64,000 nt of DNA from Micropterus salmoides (taxonomy: Eukaryota > Chordata > Actinopteri > Centrarchiformes > Centrarchidae): contig NW_024041039.1 in assembly GCF_014851395.1 (NCBI RefSeq), forward strand, positions 4,530,691 through 4,594,690, written 5' to 3'. A program made the position numbers and the translations under genes. Of this stretch, positions 1 through 11,170 are shown one piece after another. How positions within the stretch are numbered: the first letter of the stretch is position 1; each line of letters begins with the position of its first letter. Under the pieces are notes generated by a model, which was not told the DNA's origin, ran no database searches, and worked only from the letters and a program-made list of their open reading frames with translations.

Positions 1-230
1 CGATTGTTTGCATAAAATGTTTTTTGTGTTTAGAATTGACTTAACTGAATCAAATTTCAGTTGCAACCTCATTAGGATGAAGCTAATGATTCCTGTTTGT
101 TTCAATGAGGAGGGTTAACATTGCTAACATGTCGCACTGTTCCATACTGTTCTGCAGAGCTGACCTCGCTGGTTCCTCTTGTCCTGTGCCATGTGTGTTT
201 GTCAAGCTAGGCTGTATAAACGTGAGAGAG

Positions 231-259
231 TGTGTGTGTGTGTGTGTGTGAGAGAGAGA
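231..259 (+). repeat. (TG)n followed by (AG)n microsatellite
   Basis: Ten TG units run directly into four AG units, about 140 bp before the exon A acceptor. Confidence 0.95.
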
Positions 260-353
260 ATATGTATTGGTGTGTATGTGTGGAGCTTTGCTCGTATCAA
301 TGTGTCCGAGTCTCACCAGTGTTCTTCTGTCCTGTCTTGTGCTTTCTCTCTCC

Positions 354-399
354 TTGTGTGTGTGTGTATGTATGTGCGTTTGTTTGTGTGTGTGTTTAG
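354..399 (+). promoter_or_regulatory. npas3: UG-rich 3' splice-site tract of exon A
   Basis: The 45 bases before the exon are almost all T and G, with three short TG runs, and end in GTGTTTAG. A normal vertebrate polypyrimidine tract is C/T rich; here it is UG rich. UG-repeat RNA is the known binding target of TDP-43 and CELF proteins, and a TG tract beside an acceptor controls skipping in CFTR exon 9. That this tract acts the same way is inference. Confidence 0.6.
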
Positions 400-482
400 C
401 TATCGGTGCGCAGCGAAGGAGGAGTCCCAGCGTCGTCGCGTCGGAGATCTTCGAACCTCACCTGGGCAGCCACATTTTACAG
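400..482 (+). CDS. npas3: npas3 exon A (bHLH to PAS-A linker)
   Basis: This 83-bp exon codes for part of a class I bHLH-PAS transcription factor, a nuclear protein of neural tissue. It starts after the TTTAG acceptor with the last two bases (CT) of a split codon and ends CAG before the donor GTAGGA. The 27 whole codons contain IGAQRRRSPS and end with HLGSHILQ, as I recall for vertebrate NPAS3 just before PAS-A. NPAS1 and SIM proteins lack the GAQRRRSPS stretch, which favours NPAS3. If the preceding exon ends in G, the split codon is Ala, where mammalian NPAS3 has Val. The exon ends in phase 0, matching exon B. The donor is only moderate (G at +4). Because 83 is not a multiple of three, skipping would shift the frame. 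Confidence 0.93.
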
Positions 483-1125
483 GTAGGAGCTGTTCACGCT
501 TGACTTTATCTGAAAACACCTTTGGAAATAATGTGATACACGAAATACGGTATTTGTGTTCAGGTTCAAACACCTGTGTGAGTACACACCCATAAACAAA
601 TGCAAACCTTCTTCATATGTGGACACCTTGTGAAGTTTGTGTTAACCAACGCCAGCAGTTAAAAACATGTTTCTAGAGCAGGTTAGGTAGAATAGTAATC
701 TAACATTAGCTCAGTAGCATGCTACCACTAGCATTCAGCTGACCACACATCTGAGGTTATTTACAGCCTGAAAAAGTAGTTTAGACTGATGAAGGTTGAG
801 CCATTTGTGACAGTGTAGAGCTCAGTCTGAGATGTCCTTAAATGGCCACCGTATAGGATAAAGCGGTTTGATATAACATGGGCTTTTCTGTGGTGCCACT
901 CTCAGGACAACCTTGACATTTCTTGGCCCACTGTTGCCCTACTATCTAAGAAGAGCAAAGTTGTCTCTTAATGTTTTCATTAATTTCCCCTCTGTTCTGT
1001 TGTGCAGTGCTGCTGATTACACACTTTTATATTTGCTTTTTATATTTGAAGCTTAGTTTATATCTCAATTTATCATATTTTTCATTGTATTTATACATAT
1101 ATTTCATTTAATTTTTTATTGTAGG
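483..1125. other. Unannotated intron sequence
   Basis: Mixed-composition DNA after the exon A donor. I see no gene, repeat family or clear regulatory site. Confidence 0.5.
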
Positions 1126-1510
1126 TGTGGTGTCCGAACAATAATGCTGCGATGACGTGTTGAGAAGAAACCCGCTTGACACTGTTCTTGATCATAAAAG
1201 TTTATTAAATCAAGGAGTTCAGCATCAATTACAAGCTCTGCAGCAGCTTGGAGAGAGACCCAGCCCGATGGCCACTCTGTCTCTCTGTAAATCAAACATA
1301 GCTTATATAGGACATGTTTAGGTATCTGTTCGGTACCATAGAAGGGTTTGAGTCTGTAAAATAAAGCTCAAACCCATAGAAGGGTACAGTACTATTCTGA
1401 GGTAACAAAACAAGGGGTTAGAGGTCAAATTCTATAGGTTCAGTCCCTACATAACCACCAATCACTGCTCTCCCTGTAGAAGGTCACTGACCCTCTGTCC
1501 TGCTGCTACA
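1126..1510 (-). mobile_element. Solo LTR (minus orientation)
   Basis: Read on the minus strand this 385-bp block has the order of an LTR: a TGTAGCAG start, a TATA box (CCTATATAAGC, plus strand about 1292-1303), a polyadenylation signal (TTTAATAAAC, about 1200-1209), and an end in CACCACA. No internal retroelement genes flank it, so it is a solo LTR. I could not find a clean target duplication; the plus-strand left edge could also be 1120. The parent class (Gypsy-like or endogenous-retrovirus-like) cannot be told from the LTR alone. Confidence 0.65.
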
Positions 1511-2704
1511 GTGCTATTTTGATCTGTTATGAGTCAAATGCACAAATATTGTATACCACATAGGCATTTGATGTGGACAGCAAAGGAAGAATTTCAGTGT
1601 ACAGGGAAACTTAACCATCTGACAAACACTTTGAATCTCTGAATCTCTTGCGAAGCACCATGAGGCAGCGATTTCTCTGTTACATTTTATTCCTAATTCC
1701 TGAATCCCGAGAATATTATAGTCTGAGGACTCAATCACGTCACATTTATTATTTTTATTTTTTTTATCAAAATGAGGATTTTACACTTTTTTTGTTTGAG
1801 TTATTTCTTATGATTTGCCTTTGAGCTTTACTGAAGCTAAATTATTCCTCATAATGTACATTAACATTATTAGCGCAGTTATTCCTCATAATTCACCCTC
1901 AGATTTTTCTCCTCACCCGACTTCAATTATTCCTAAACACCCAGCTGCTGCCGCGGCTAAACTGAATTATTAAATGGAATTATGAAAGTATGATAATGAC
2001 TGGGTTATCGCTGTTCGCTCCCTCGGGTTTGTGTGTAAAAAGTGTGTGTGTGTGTGTCTCTTGTAGTTTTAATCCCTCACATGCTCCACTCCTTATCTGT
2101 TTAACATACAGCCCAAAGGCTGAGCTTTTAACATCACAACCAGGCCGACGCGATACCACAGCTGATAGAGGCGGGTAATCTGTGTCTCTGTGTGTGTGTG
2201 TGTGTTGTACAATGTGCACTGTTTGTAAGTGTGACTCCATTTCTGACATGAAAAACTCCCAAACTGTTTTTCATTGTGTGTGTCTTTTTAAACCTAGAAA
2301 TCTTGCGTGTGTGTGCGTGCGCACGCGTGTTTTGCATCTGTTTCAGTTACACCTGATTATTATTATAATCTGGCTGACACCATTGAGCCTTTTGCTGTGT
2401 AAAAATCCACACTTTTCTAATCTTCTTGTACTTTTTTTTTTATCCCTTTATCATATTCGAGGATCCTGACAGGAAAGTTGCTCACAGATATGAAGAACTC
2501 ATTACAAACTGGAACTGTTTGGAAAACGGTGACAGTGACGTCTGTAACTGTAAGGCAGATTACTTTTTGGCCAATGGTGGAGAGAAGCTGAGTAGGCCAT
2601 ATTGATCGTGGGGCAGTCAGTTGACTTTTGGATTGTTGATCAGACAAAACAAGCTTTAGAAACCTTTAAGGAAATGTTGGCTATGTTATCCACGCCCAGA
2701 GTGT
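1511..2704. other. Unannotated intron sequence with GT runs
   Basis: Mostly unique sequence. It holds GT runs near 2041-2058 and 2190-2205 and an AT-rich stretch (1740-1985) where ATTATTCCTCATAA-like words recur. No gene was recognised. Confidence 0.5.
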
Positions 2705-2818
2705 TGGCTGTCAGACTTGTCTGTTACAAATAAAAGTCACACATTCAGAATTTTAGTAGAAGTACTAGGATCAACATATACCTGAAGTACCTAAAGTAAA
2801 AGTACTCAGAATAATATA

Positions 2819-4348
2819 CAGTCATATAATTAGAATATCATCCAAAAGTTCCATTCAAAAAGTGAAACTTGGATATTATATTCATTCATTACACACAGAC
2901 TGATATATTTCCAATGTTTATTTTATTTAATTGTGATGATTAAAACTGACAACTAATGAAAATCCCAAATTCAATATCTCCAAAAAAAGGATTTTTAGAA
3001 ATGTTGGCCAACTGAAAAGTATGAACATGTTCAGCACTCAATACTTAGTTGGGGCTCCTTTTGGTTGAATTACTGCAGCAATGCGGCGTGGCATGGAGTC
3101 CATCAGTCTGTGGCACTGCTCAGGTGTTATGAGAGCCCTGGTTGCTCTGATAGTGACCTTCAGCTCTTCTGCATTGTTGGGTCTGGCGTATCTCATCTTC
3201 CTCTTTACAATACCCCATAGATTTTCTATAGGGTTAAGGTCAGGCCAGTTTGCTGGCCAATTAAGAACAGGGATACCCTGGTCCTTAGACCAGGTACTGG
3301 TAGCTTTGGCACTGTGTGCAGGTATCAAGTCCTGTTGGAAAATGAAATCTGCATCTCCATAAAGTTGGTCAGCAGCAGGAAGCATGAACTTCCTGGTAGA
3401 CGGCTGCGTTGACCTTGGACCTCAGAAAACACAGTGGACCAACAGCAGCAGATGACATGGCACCCAAACCATCACTGACTGTGGAAACTTTACACTGGAC
3501 TTCAAGCAACGTGGATTCTGTGCCTCTCCCCTCTTCCTCCAGACTCTGGGACCTTGATTTCCAAAGGAAATGCAAAATTTACTTTCATCAGAGAACATAA
3601 CTTTGGACCGCTCAGCAGCAGTCCAGTCCTTTTTGTCTTTAGCCCAGGCGAGACGCTTCTGACGCTGTGTCTTGTTCAAGAGTGGCTTGACACAAGGAAT
3701 GCGACAGCTGAAACCCATGTCTGCATACGTCTGTGCGTGGTGGTTCTTGAAGCACTGACTCCAGCTGCAGTCCACTCTTTGTGAATCTCCCCCACATTTT
3801 TGAATGGGTTTTGTTTCACAATCCTCTCCAGGGTGCGGTTATCCCTATTGCTTGTACACTTTTTTCTACCACATCTTTTCCTTCCCTTCACCTCTCTATT
3901 AATGTGCTTGGACACAGAGCTCTGTGAACAGCCAGCCTCTTTAGCAACGACCTTTTGTGTCTTGCCCTCCTTGTGCAAGGTGTCAATGGTCGTCTTTTGG
4001 ACAGCTGTCAAGTCAGCAGTCTTCCCCATGATTGTGTAGCCTACAGAACTAGACTGAGTGACCACTTAAAGGCCTTTGCAGGTGTTTTGAGTTAATTAGC
4101 TGATTAGAGTGTGGCACCAGGTGTCTTCAATATTGAACCTTTCCACAATATTCTAATTTTCTGACATCCTGATTTTGGGTTTTTTATTAGTTGTCAGTTA
4201 TAATCATCAATATTAAAAGTAATTAACACTTGAAATATATCAGTCTGTGTGGAATGAATGTGTACATTATACAAGTTTCACTTTTTGAATGGAATTACTG
4301 AAATGAATCAACTTTTTGATGATATTCTAATTATATGACCAGCACCTG
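2819..4348 (-). mobile_element. Tc1-like transposon, 1530 bp
   Basis: The element is bounded by CAG...CTG ends with TA target sites at 2817-2818 and 4349-4350, the hallmark of Tc1/mariner insertion. The terminal inverted repeats are over 100 bp and share TCATATAATTAGAATATCAT and ATTCAAAAAGTGAAACTTG. The left copy has lost about 9 bases (GGTGCTGG-like) near its tip and about 17 bases further in, so the ends are unequal. The transposase gene inside is broken (3038-4029, minus). It is antisense to npas3. Confidence 0.92.
3038..4029 (-). pseudogene. Tc1-like transposase pseudogene (DD34E)
   Basis: The relic starts at ATG 4029 (MGKTADLTAVQKT) and ends at a stop at 3038-3040 after APTKY, close to the usual 330-340 residues. 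The N-terminal helix-turn-helix region (HKEGKTQKVVAKEAGCSQ) is in one frame to about 3735; the frame then changes before GFSCRIPCVKPLL, again near QSVMVW, and again before MLPAADQLYG. At least three frameshifts therefore break it. All catalytic residues can still be seen in their segments: D in MFSDESK, D in FQQDLIPAH, and E in NPIENLWG with 34 residues between the last two. It cannot make a full transposase as it stands. Confidence 0.9.
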
Positions 4349-4465
4349 TACTGTATATTATATTATTGGATTATAATTATTGATGTGTTAACATGCTCAC
4401 TTCATCATTTTAATGTTGCAGCTTGCAAAGGTGGAGCTCATTTGAATTACTTTACATACTGGTCG

Positions 4466-5687
4466 GAACAGATTATTGGCCCAAACGGTCCTGTAGCGTG
4501 AGGGAGTCTGGATCAGAGGCTCCGATCACCCGAATATTCAGAAGAAACCTGCAAGAGCCATGGAGCGTGTTGTATTTGCTCATGCTATAAAATGTATAAA
4601 CCAGACTGATTCCCTCTTCTCAGGCTCAGGTTCATCCACAGTTTGATTCTCTTTTGTTTTTCACCAGTCATAAGTGTGTGCACGTTTGTGTCACTTATAC
4701 ATCTGTTCGTTACTTGTGTTTGCAGTGATCCTTTCTGCGTTTTAATCGTAGAACAAGTCTGTGTTTGCATGCATGTTACACCTGCCGTGTTGTCCAAAGC
4801 CCTTCTGCCTGTTTGACTGATTACCTGCTCTCTCTACAAGATTATACGTGTCGGTATTGTTTAGCAAACCACATGAGCCAGTTTAATCCACATTTCCACC
4901 TTTTCTTTTTTTCCCTCACAAGCTCAACTGTCAATTAGACCAGCTTGTTTTGTTTTTTTTTTCACCAATGATCTTTAAAGTTCTCCTCTCGGAGCGGATA
5001 CAAGTGTTTATGTTCAGCTCAGACAGCACTGGCTTTACTTTCCAGATTATCTCAAATGGGTTTGGAATAACCGCCGTGGCCCCTTGTGTCTCGCAGCAGT
5101 TTGGATTCACATTTTATTTGCAAATGGCATATTCCGGCCCGAGCGTGAAAACAGAACACATAACGGGATCAGACCTCTCCACTGGTTGTCAGGAGAGATG
5201 AATGAGGGAGAAACGGGTATGAAATCTAATCTAAGCTGTGTGAACTCTCTGTGTGACTCTCACGCTGGCAGGTGGACTCAAACTCACTCTTGAATCTCGG
5301 GTAAACAATTTCACAAGATTATTCATTGTTTGTGTTGAAATTCTCTTTACATCCCGACAGAAATCAATAAATCAAATGTTCTGACTAAACACAATCAGGT
5401 ATCCTTGGCTGTCGAAGGACTGTAACAAGGCCAATCATTTTATCTGGTCCCAACCTACCTGTCCACCTGCGTGCACTCTCCCTGTGCACGAACATGTGTT
5501 TAAGGGGCGTGACTCTGAAGGACACTTTGAAAGTGTAGCTGTGTCTTGGTAGTTTCTGTAACGTTACCAACTCCAGCTTTAAGCATCAGTAGAAGAAAAA
5601 CAAGACAGAGGAGGATGTCGTGCATTAGAGCTGCGTACAGCCACATCTATTACAAGTCATTGTTGTTCCGCTTGTTCTTTATCTGTC
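4466..5687. other. Unannotated intron sequence
   Basis: Unique-looking sequence of mixed composition. I see no gene, repeat family or CpG-rich segment. Confidence 0.5.
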
Positions 5688-5880
5688 CCGCTTTAATCCT
5701 GCAGACAGCCCGCAGCGGAGAGCGAGCGTGTCTCCGTGACAACCGACTCTCCCCTTCCGCCGCTCTGCACATCATGTTGTCATGTGTGAGTGTTAACACC
5801 AGGCTGGAACAAGCGAGAGCAGCCGCGCCGCCGCGCATCCGCTCACACCGAGCTGAGCATCACCGCTGTGTCGAGCCTAC
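5688..5880. promoter_or_regulatory. Short CpG-rich segment
   Basis: This stretch is much richer in GC and CpG than its surroundings (words such as CCGCAGCGGAGAGCGAGCG and CCGCGCCGCCGCGCATCCGC). It could be a small intragenic CpG island or an alternative promoter. No TATA box, start codon in a convincing frame or adjoining exon is visible, so a promoter role is only a possibility. Confidence 0.3.
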
Positions 5881-5906
5881 GTGTGTGTGTGTGTGTGTGT
5901 GTGTGT
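5881..5906 (+). repeat. (GT)13 microsatellite
   Basis: Perfect GT run directly after the CpG-rich segment. Confidence 0.95.
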
Positions 5907-6083
5907 TTAACGCCGTGTTCTGATTCTGTAGCTCGAGACACTAGACATCCCATAATGCCTTGTTATAATCCCTGGAGAGTCGCTATGACAACCATATGAG
6001 GCAGATCCCGAGGCAGATAGAAGCAGCTGTGAGATTGGAAGTGACAAGAACAATGTGGGCCTCCCTCACCTGGAAGTCGGAAG

Positions 6084-6136
<53 letters not shown>

Positions 6137-7499
6137 GCCCTAAATGAAGAGACTACTTTTTAAAAATGGGAAGGCTTCCAATAAAAACATTTTCTTTTCA
6201 AAAGTATGCATATTGTTTTTAAGTCAAACAACTTTAACTTATTAGTGCAATATTTAAAACTGAATTTCTTGTGCAGATCAAATGGTTATTCAACAGTCTG
6301 GAAACAGGCTGAGGAAAATTAAGAGTTACTAGTTGTGGGCGTCGTCACTCTGAGCCATGCTGTGAATGGCCCTAAGCGGTCGAGCTGTGCTGGCATTGCG
6401 TTTTTCGCCCTGTACAAAACAGCGAGGTTGTTAATGACGGTCACAAACCACAGTAAGAGCTTGTCACTTAAAGCTCTTTCAGATCACTGCGGCTGTTTTT
6501 GTTCGTACTATTCCCTTCTGCAGTATTTAAAACTGCTCTAGTCTGCTTGATTAGACTTTTTTTTTTTTTTTTTTTTTGAGGAATAGCACCGCTAATGAAG
6601 CTCCGCCAACTTCCCATAACTTCTTCACCATAAAAAGCGGTGTGTGTTTACGCTTCCAGTGGGAAGCTTTTAATGTGAAGCAGCAACAGCAAGAAAGGTT
6701 TGCTTTGCCTCAACAGTGACATAACAGAGCTCGGCTAAAAGGATCAGTAAACGGTAAAATAAGGCTAATATCTGAAAGTACAAGCAGCAACACTTTGTGT
6801 TGAAAAGTGGTCGGGACATAAAGGCTCAGATGATAAAAGTGTGTCACGAGATTTTGAAGAACAATGCTGAAACATATGAGTTGAGTTTGAGCATTGAACA
6901 CTTAATTTCCTGCATTCTGGAGACATTTTCTGCTCCAATTCAAGGTGGAATTTATATAAAGAGAAATTGAGCTGGTAGGTGACAGTTTGTAAATATAAAA
7001 ATATAATAGAATATAATGCAGTAATCAGCAGCTTGTTTTTTTTTTCTTTAGCTTAAGTAACTTTTTTATTTAAATTGCATTGCAGGTTTTCTTATTGTGC
7101 AAATATACCTTTTCTCAAAGCATTTTAATTTAACATTTCTTGGTGCAAGCTACTTTTCAGAACATTTTGAACAAATGTCCCCAGCGTCCCAAGTGTAAAT
7201 GACACCTAGGGCGTGGAGAAGGTGTGAGGTCAGCCCTGCTACCATCACAGAGGTCAAATTAATTGAAACCATTATTATTACTTTTTTAATAGAACTCTTT
7301 GTCATCAAACAGGAAGTTAATTCAACTCCTCTGTTTATTTAGAGTGTGTGCTTACAGTTTTGTTTCCATGTTACCATTTCTCAGCGCAAACAGGAAATGG
7401 TATGTGTGTTTGTCCATTATGGCGTAGACGCATGTCGTCTCCATGTACATATATTATTCAGAGTGTGTTTCTGCATTGTTGTGTGTGCACGTGCAGCCT
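5907..7499. other. Intron sequence with microsatellites and a poly-T run
   Basis: Contains a GT-then-AG array at 6084-6134 and a run of 21 T at 6557-6577. The rest looks unique, with no gene. Confidence 0.55.
6084..6134 (+). repeat. (GT)n-(AG)n compound microsatellite
   Basis: Five GT units continue into about twenty AG units. Confidence 0.95.
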
Positions 7500-7733
7500 T
7501 TTCAGCGGTGAAGGAAGGCCGACGTGTTGGTGGCAAATTGGCCTCATTAATCTCCCGCTTAATTGATTGTGAGAAGTTTGAGGATGACATTTTAAGAAAG
7601 CGTGGCGGACGGGGTGCGGCGTGATTGATTTGGCTAAACCGCAGTGCTAATGAATGCCAGCCAGTCACTTAGGTGGTAGAGACCAGACACTAATTTCAGA
7701 GAGATTAGGCCAGAGAGGTTGATAACGCTTAAT

Positions 7734-7736
<3 letters not shown>
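7500..7736. promoter_or_regulatory. Candidate conserved non-coding element
   Basis: A repeat-free block dense in homeodomain-type TAAT cores: CATTAATC (7545-7552), CTTAATTGATT (7558-7568), CTAATGAATGCC and CGCTTAATGAAG. Composition and motif spacing resemble deeply conserved enhancers in introns of developmental transcription-factor genes. Conservation itself was not tested. Confidence 0.35.

Positions 7737-7765
<29 letters not shown>
7737..7765 (+). repeat. (GA)n microsatellite
   Basis: About 14 GA units. Confidence 0.95.
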
Positions 7766-7766
<1 letters not shown>

Positions 7767-8404
7767 ATTAAACAGGATGTAAAGCGCCATGTGTGCTCTC
7801 CTGTCAGGTCTGGGTTCCTCTATGTGTGTGTGTTACTGAGAGTAAATGAGTGACACTTGTGTTTGTATAAACTTTGTTATTCATCAGTAGAGATCCAAGT
7901 AGAAAATACGTGGAAGCAGTGTCTCTGAAGCGATAAGAAGTTTGATTTTGCTGAACAGAAGTTTTTTAGTTTCTGAGTTGACTTTCTATAACGTTTCATT
8001 AAATCCAAGCCGCTAATCTAATCTGGATCCTATTTAGGTATAACTGAAATGATTTGATATTCATAGGATAATTCCAGTTTATTACAGCTTGGGTTATGTT
8101 GTCGTAGGATATGCTATGTTAGAATAGCTACTAATATGCTAACAGGTCTTAGCATGGCACATGAAAAAATGAAGGATGTAAGATAACTGTAAGCATGTTA
8201 ACATGATTGTTAACTAGCTGTAAAATCAGTGATTTAGTCATTTAGATTCAACCTTTTTTAACTACACCGTGGCACAATAATGCTAACCTTACCATAACCC
8301 ATTATAAACTGATTCTTCATTTAACTTCATGGTTGTGCCTTTTTTGTACTGATCACTTACCGCTGGCCCAGACCTGGTGCGACCACATCCCCGACCAAAC
8401 TCTT
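7766..8404. other. Unannotated intron sequence
   Basis: Nothing recognisable up to the TTT that precedes the Harbinger-type element. Confidence 0.5.
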
Positions 8405-9578
8405 TGGGCCTGATTTACTAAAGGTTTGCATGAGAAAAAAGGTGTACAAACTTGATGTCACCAGCAAATTAACACGTAAGCTGATCTACTAACGGTGTGC
8501 ATGACGTCTTTCAAAAGTGCAAGATAACGCCTGTTGTTCATTTACTACTTTTGCCTTAATGCAGTCTGGGGCAAAGTAACGGGAGGGTAACATGCAAATA
8601 CATGTGTTTACTACACGCAGTGTGACCTAACAAGCCTAAAAGCAATTTCATGTGAGTGCAACAGCTTCTGTATTTAATAGGTTTGAAAGGAAGGTGCAAA
8701 CCGCCAAGTGTTGCAGAGACGGCTGCTGATTTTGTTGCCTGAAGGAGACACAGCCGTAATGAAAGAAAACGTAGAGAAATTAACAATATTAGATAATTTT
8801 TCTATATCCAATATATAGAAATACAAATATTTTATTTTATTCGATGAACTATATGAATAGAATATTTTTTGTATCTTCCTTTAGCTTTGGCGATACTGTT
8901 GTTTTAACATTCATGCCAATAAAGCAAATTTCATTTCGACCTGACTTCTGTTCTACGTGAGATGGAGGAGTTTAGAAAGTTGCTTGGCGCTGCGGAAAGA
9001 GCCCCCAGCTGCAGTAGTGCACGGATCACGCGTAAAATCCCTCCAGCCAGAGAGAACGATCACTAACTGTTCGGGGCGTAATAGCGACAACCCTTTGTAG
9101 GGATCAGAGAGGGAATGGGGGCGTTGGGGCGTACAGGGACAGCGACAGGAGATCTTGGAGCGAGCGGGCACGGTGCGCACGGTCGGTGATCGTTCCCTCT
9201 GGCTGGATGAAGCGCGATCTGCTGGCATTTCCTCGCGTCATTCCAGCGTACTGTAGCTGTTTCTGCTGGAGTTTCCCAAAGCAGTTTTTCAGGTGTGCTG
9301 TCCCAAGTACTTAGTGGGCCGGTACAGACAATTTCCACATACTCGGGACGCACTGAACGAAACAAACCAAGGTTTTTACGCTGCGGCGGCTTTCCCTCCC
9401 CGACTCTCCATGGCGGAAACACGCAAAGCCCTCATTTAAATACTCCCTCCATTGTGTTTGCTCCTGTTGTCATCTACGAATTAATTCTTAGTAAGTCACC
9501 TGTAACGGGTACTAAAATTACACGTGCAATATTTTGCAATTTAGCACTCTTTATTCAGGACGTTAGTAAATCGGGCCC
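8405..9578. mobile_element. PIF/Harbinger-like non-autonomous element
   Basis: The 1,174-bp block has terminal inverted repeats GGGCCTGATTTACTAA (left) and, reading inward from the right, GGGCCCGATTTACTAA, one mismatch in 16. TTT trinucleotides flank both ends (8402-8404, 9579-9581), fitting a 3-bp target duplication. It contains an internal inverted repeat: CCAGCCAGAGAGAACGATCAC near 9044 pairs with its near-complement at about 9186-9206. No transposase frame is visible, so it would depend on another copy. The exact superfamily is inferred from GGGCC ends and a 3-bp duplication. Confidence 0.7.
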
Positions 9579-9678
9579 TTTGAGTTCTACATATGTTATA
9601 CTATAGCCTCATGTTTCCACAGGTGAAGAAATCCAAAGTTTGACTGGTAGTTTTTGATCTTTTTTTACATGTATTAAC

Positions 9679-10240
9679 TAGGGCTGGGGCAATTCATCGA
9701 CGTAACACGTGGTCTGTTAAAAGTATTTCTTCATCGCCTTCATATTAAAAGTAATTTCTGCCCTGCGTTACACCGTGTGTCATCTAACGTTCGGCCATTT
9801 CATATTTTCTGTTTATTTAACGGCCACGAATGAGCGAGAAAACAGCATTACAGACAATCTGTGACTGTCTGCACAGTGTGTGAATGGTTTCAGTTGGCTC
9901 CTTTGCCCACACTGATGCACAAATACATTTGACTATCACACTGCATTACTCAGTATTGACATAAATGTCAGAAACATTTAAAGTTTTAAGTAAAGTAGCC
10001 GATATTGTTATCACAACACATCAGTGACGTGGAAATTGGATTCATTTTAAGATGCTACTCTTGTCATTATTCTAATATGCTTCATCAGGATGATTAAATA
10101 AAATATCGATTTATTGATTAGACATGTTTTTGATATTTATTTTGGATACATCGAGTAACAGGCAACTTTTTTTGTCTTCGGAATACACAAAATTAGTCGT
10201 TAGATTAATGGACTAATCGAAAAAATAATTATGCACAGCC
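9679..10240. mobile_element. Decayed hAT-like repeat
   Basis: It starts TAGGGCTGGGGCAATTCATCG and ends ACTAATCG...TTATGCACAGCC, which resembles the inverted TAGGGCTG ends of common fish hAT-type MITEs that carry CGATTAATCG-like subterminal words. The ends have diverged and no 8-bp duplication is readable. Confidence 0.5.
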
Positions 10241-11170
10241 TTCCCGCAGCTGCAGGAAGATATTGACCTGAAGTCATAACTCTAGGATCAATAGGTTTCC
10301 AACTGCGTTAAGCAGTGTGAAGGTCTGCACAGGAGAAATAAAGGCCCAAGCGCTAACAAATCAGTGGACTGCTCCTGTAAGTTGAGCAGGTCAGGAAGTA
10401 GAAGGAAGTTTAGTTGTTGCTGATGAAGTGAAAGTGTTTTTGGACTTTAAAGAGTAGATTGATGTTTGGTGTTTTTAAAGACACCATGTGGTGTTTGAAG
10501 ATGAAGAGGCGGCGGACAGACGGACACTAATTAAACAGAGGGGTTGGGAGTGGTGGGGGGGCAGTTTAATAAAGTACACTGTGGGCATGTGTGAGTCCAA
10601 AAAGTGTGAACAATTAGAGAGTGTGATTGATGAGAAGAAAGGAACTGTGTGTGTTTACGCTTAGCCAAAGTCAGAAAGTGAAGCGTAGAGAAGAGACAAA
10701 GAGGAAGAAAAGTGTGTGTGATTTTCTTTGTGTGTTTAAAACAGCCTGGCAGAGCACCTGGCATGATGAATGTCTGGGGGGAGGCCTGCCACACCTGCTA
10801 AAACAAACACACACAGCCTGTTTGGTTGTTTTTGTCTGTCTTTCTGTGTGAGAATCAAACACACAGAGCGCTAAGGACGACCTGTCGATCTGCTGCAAGA
10901 GACGGGGACAAGGAGACTGGGAAGCAAGGAAAGGAGAAGAGACAGAAGGCACATGGGTGCCAGCAAGACATGGACAGAAAGAGGAAGACAAACAGGCAGA
11001 GGGAGGGAAATGGATGGCAAAACAGGGAGACAAAAGGACAACATGAGAGGAAGAGAGGGACAAGAGACGAGTAGAGCAGGAGACAGCTGAGGACGTTATA
11101 GAAAGTAGGACAGTTTGGTAAGTGAGGACACATTTGTTTGAAAGTAAAGGTGGTTTTAGGAAGTGAGGAC
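10241..11170. other. Intron sequence with a purine-rich stretch
   Basis: The first half looks unique. From about 10890 to 11115 the + strand is mostly purine (GGAAGA-type words) without a clean repeat unit. Long frames on either strand here follow from composition. Confidence 0.5.

Larger units (their letters stand above)
1..399 (+). other. npas3: 3' end of an npas3 intron (partial)
   Basis: This is intron sequence ending in the acceptor TTTAG at 395-399. The upstream exon, expected to encode the bHLH domain, lies outside the window. Apart from the GT/AG repeat at 231-259 and the GT-rich acceptor tract, nothing in it is recognisable. Reading frames here are opened by GT repeats and do not look like protein. 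Confidence 0.8.
2705..4465 (+). mobile_element. hAT-type repeat split by a Tc1 element
   Basis: The left arm (2705-2818) is rich in AGTAAAAGTACT-like words and the right arm (4349-4465) runs through ATTATTGGATTATAATTATT and a GTTGCAGCTTGCAAAGGTGG-like segment. Together they match a dispersed fish hAT-type non-autonomous family, also present at 17828-18593, 55810-56281 and 57481-57720. The Tc1 element at 2819-4348 sits inside it. Both outer ends are worn and I see no 8-bp duplication. Confidence 0.65.

Noticed and set aside
179..595. 138-codon + frame overlapping exon A
   Set aside because: It is a different frame from the npas3 frame across exon A and is opened by GT repeats; the npas3 frame with splice sites explains the region.
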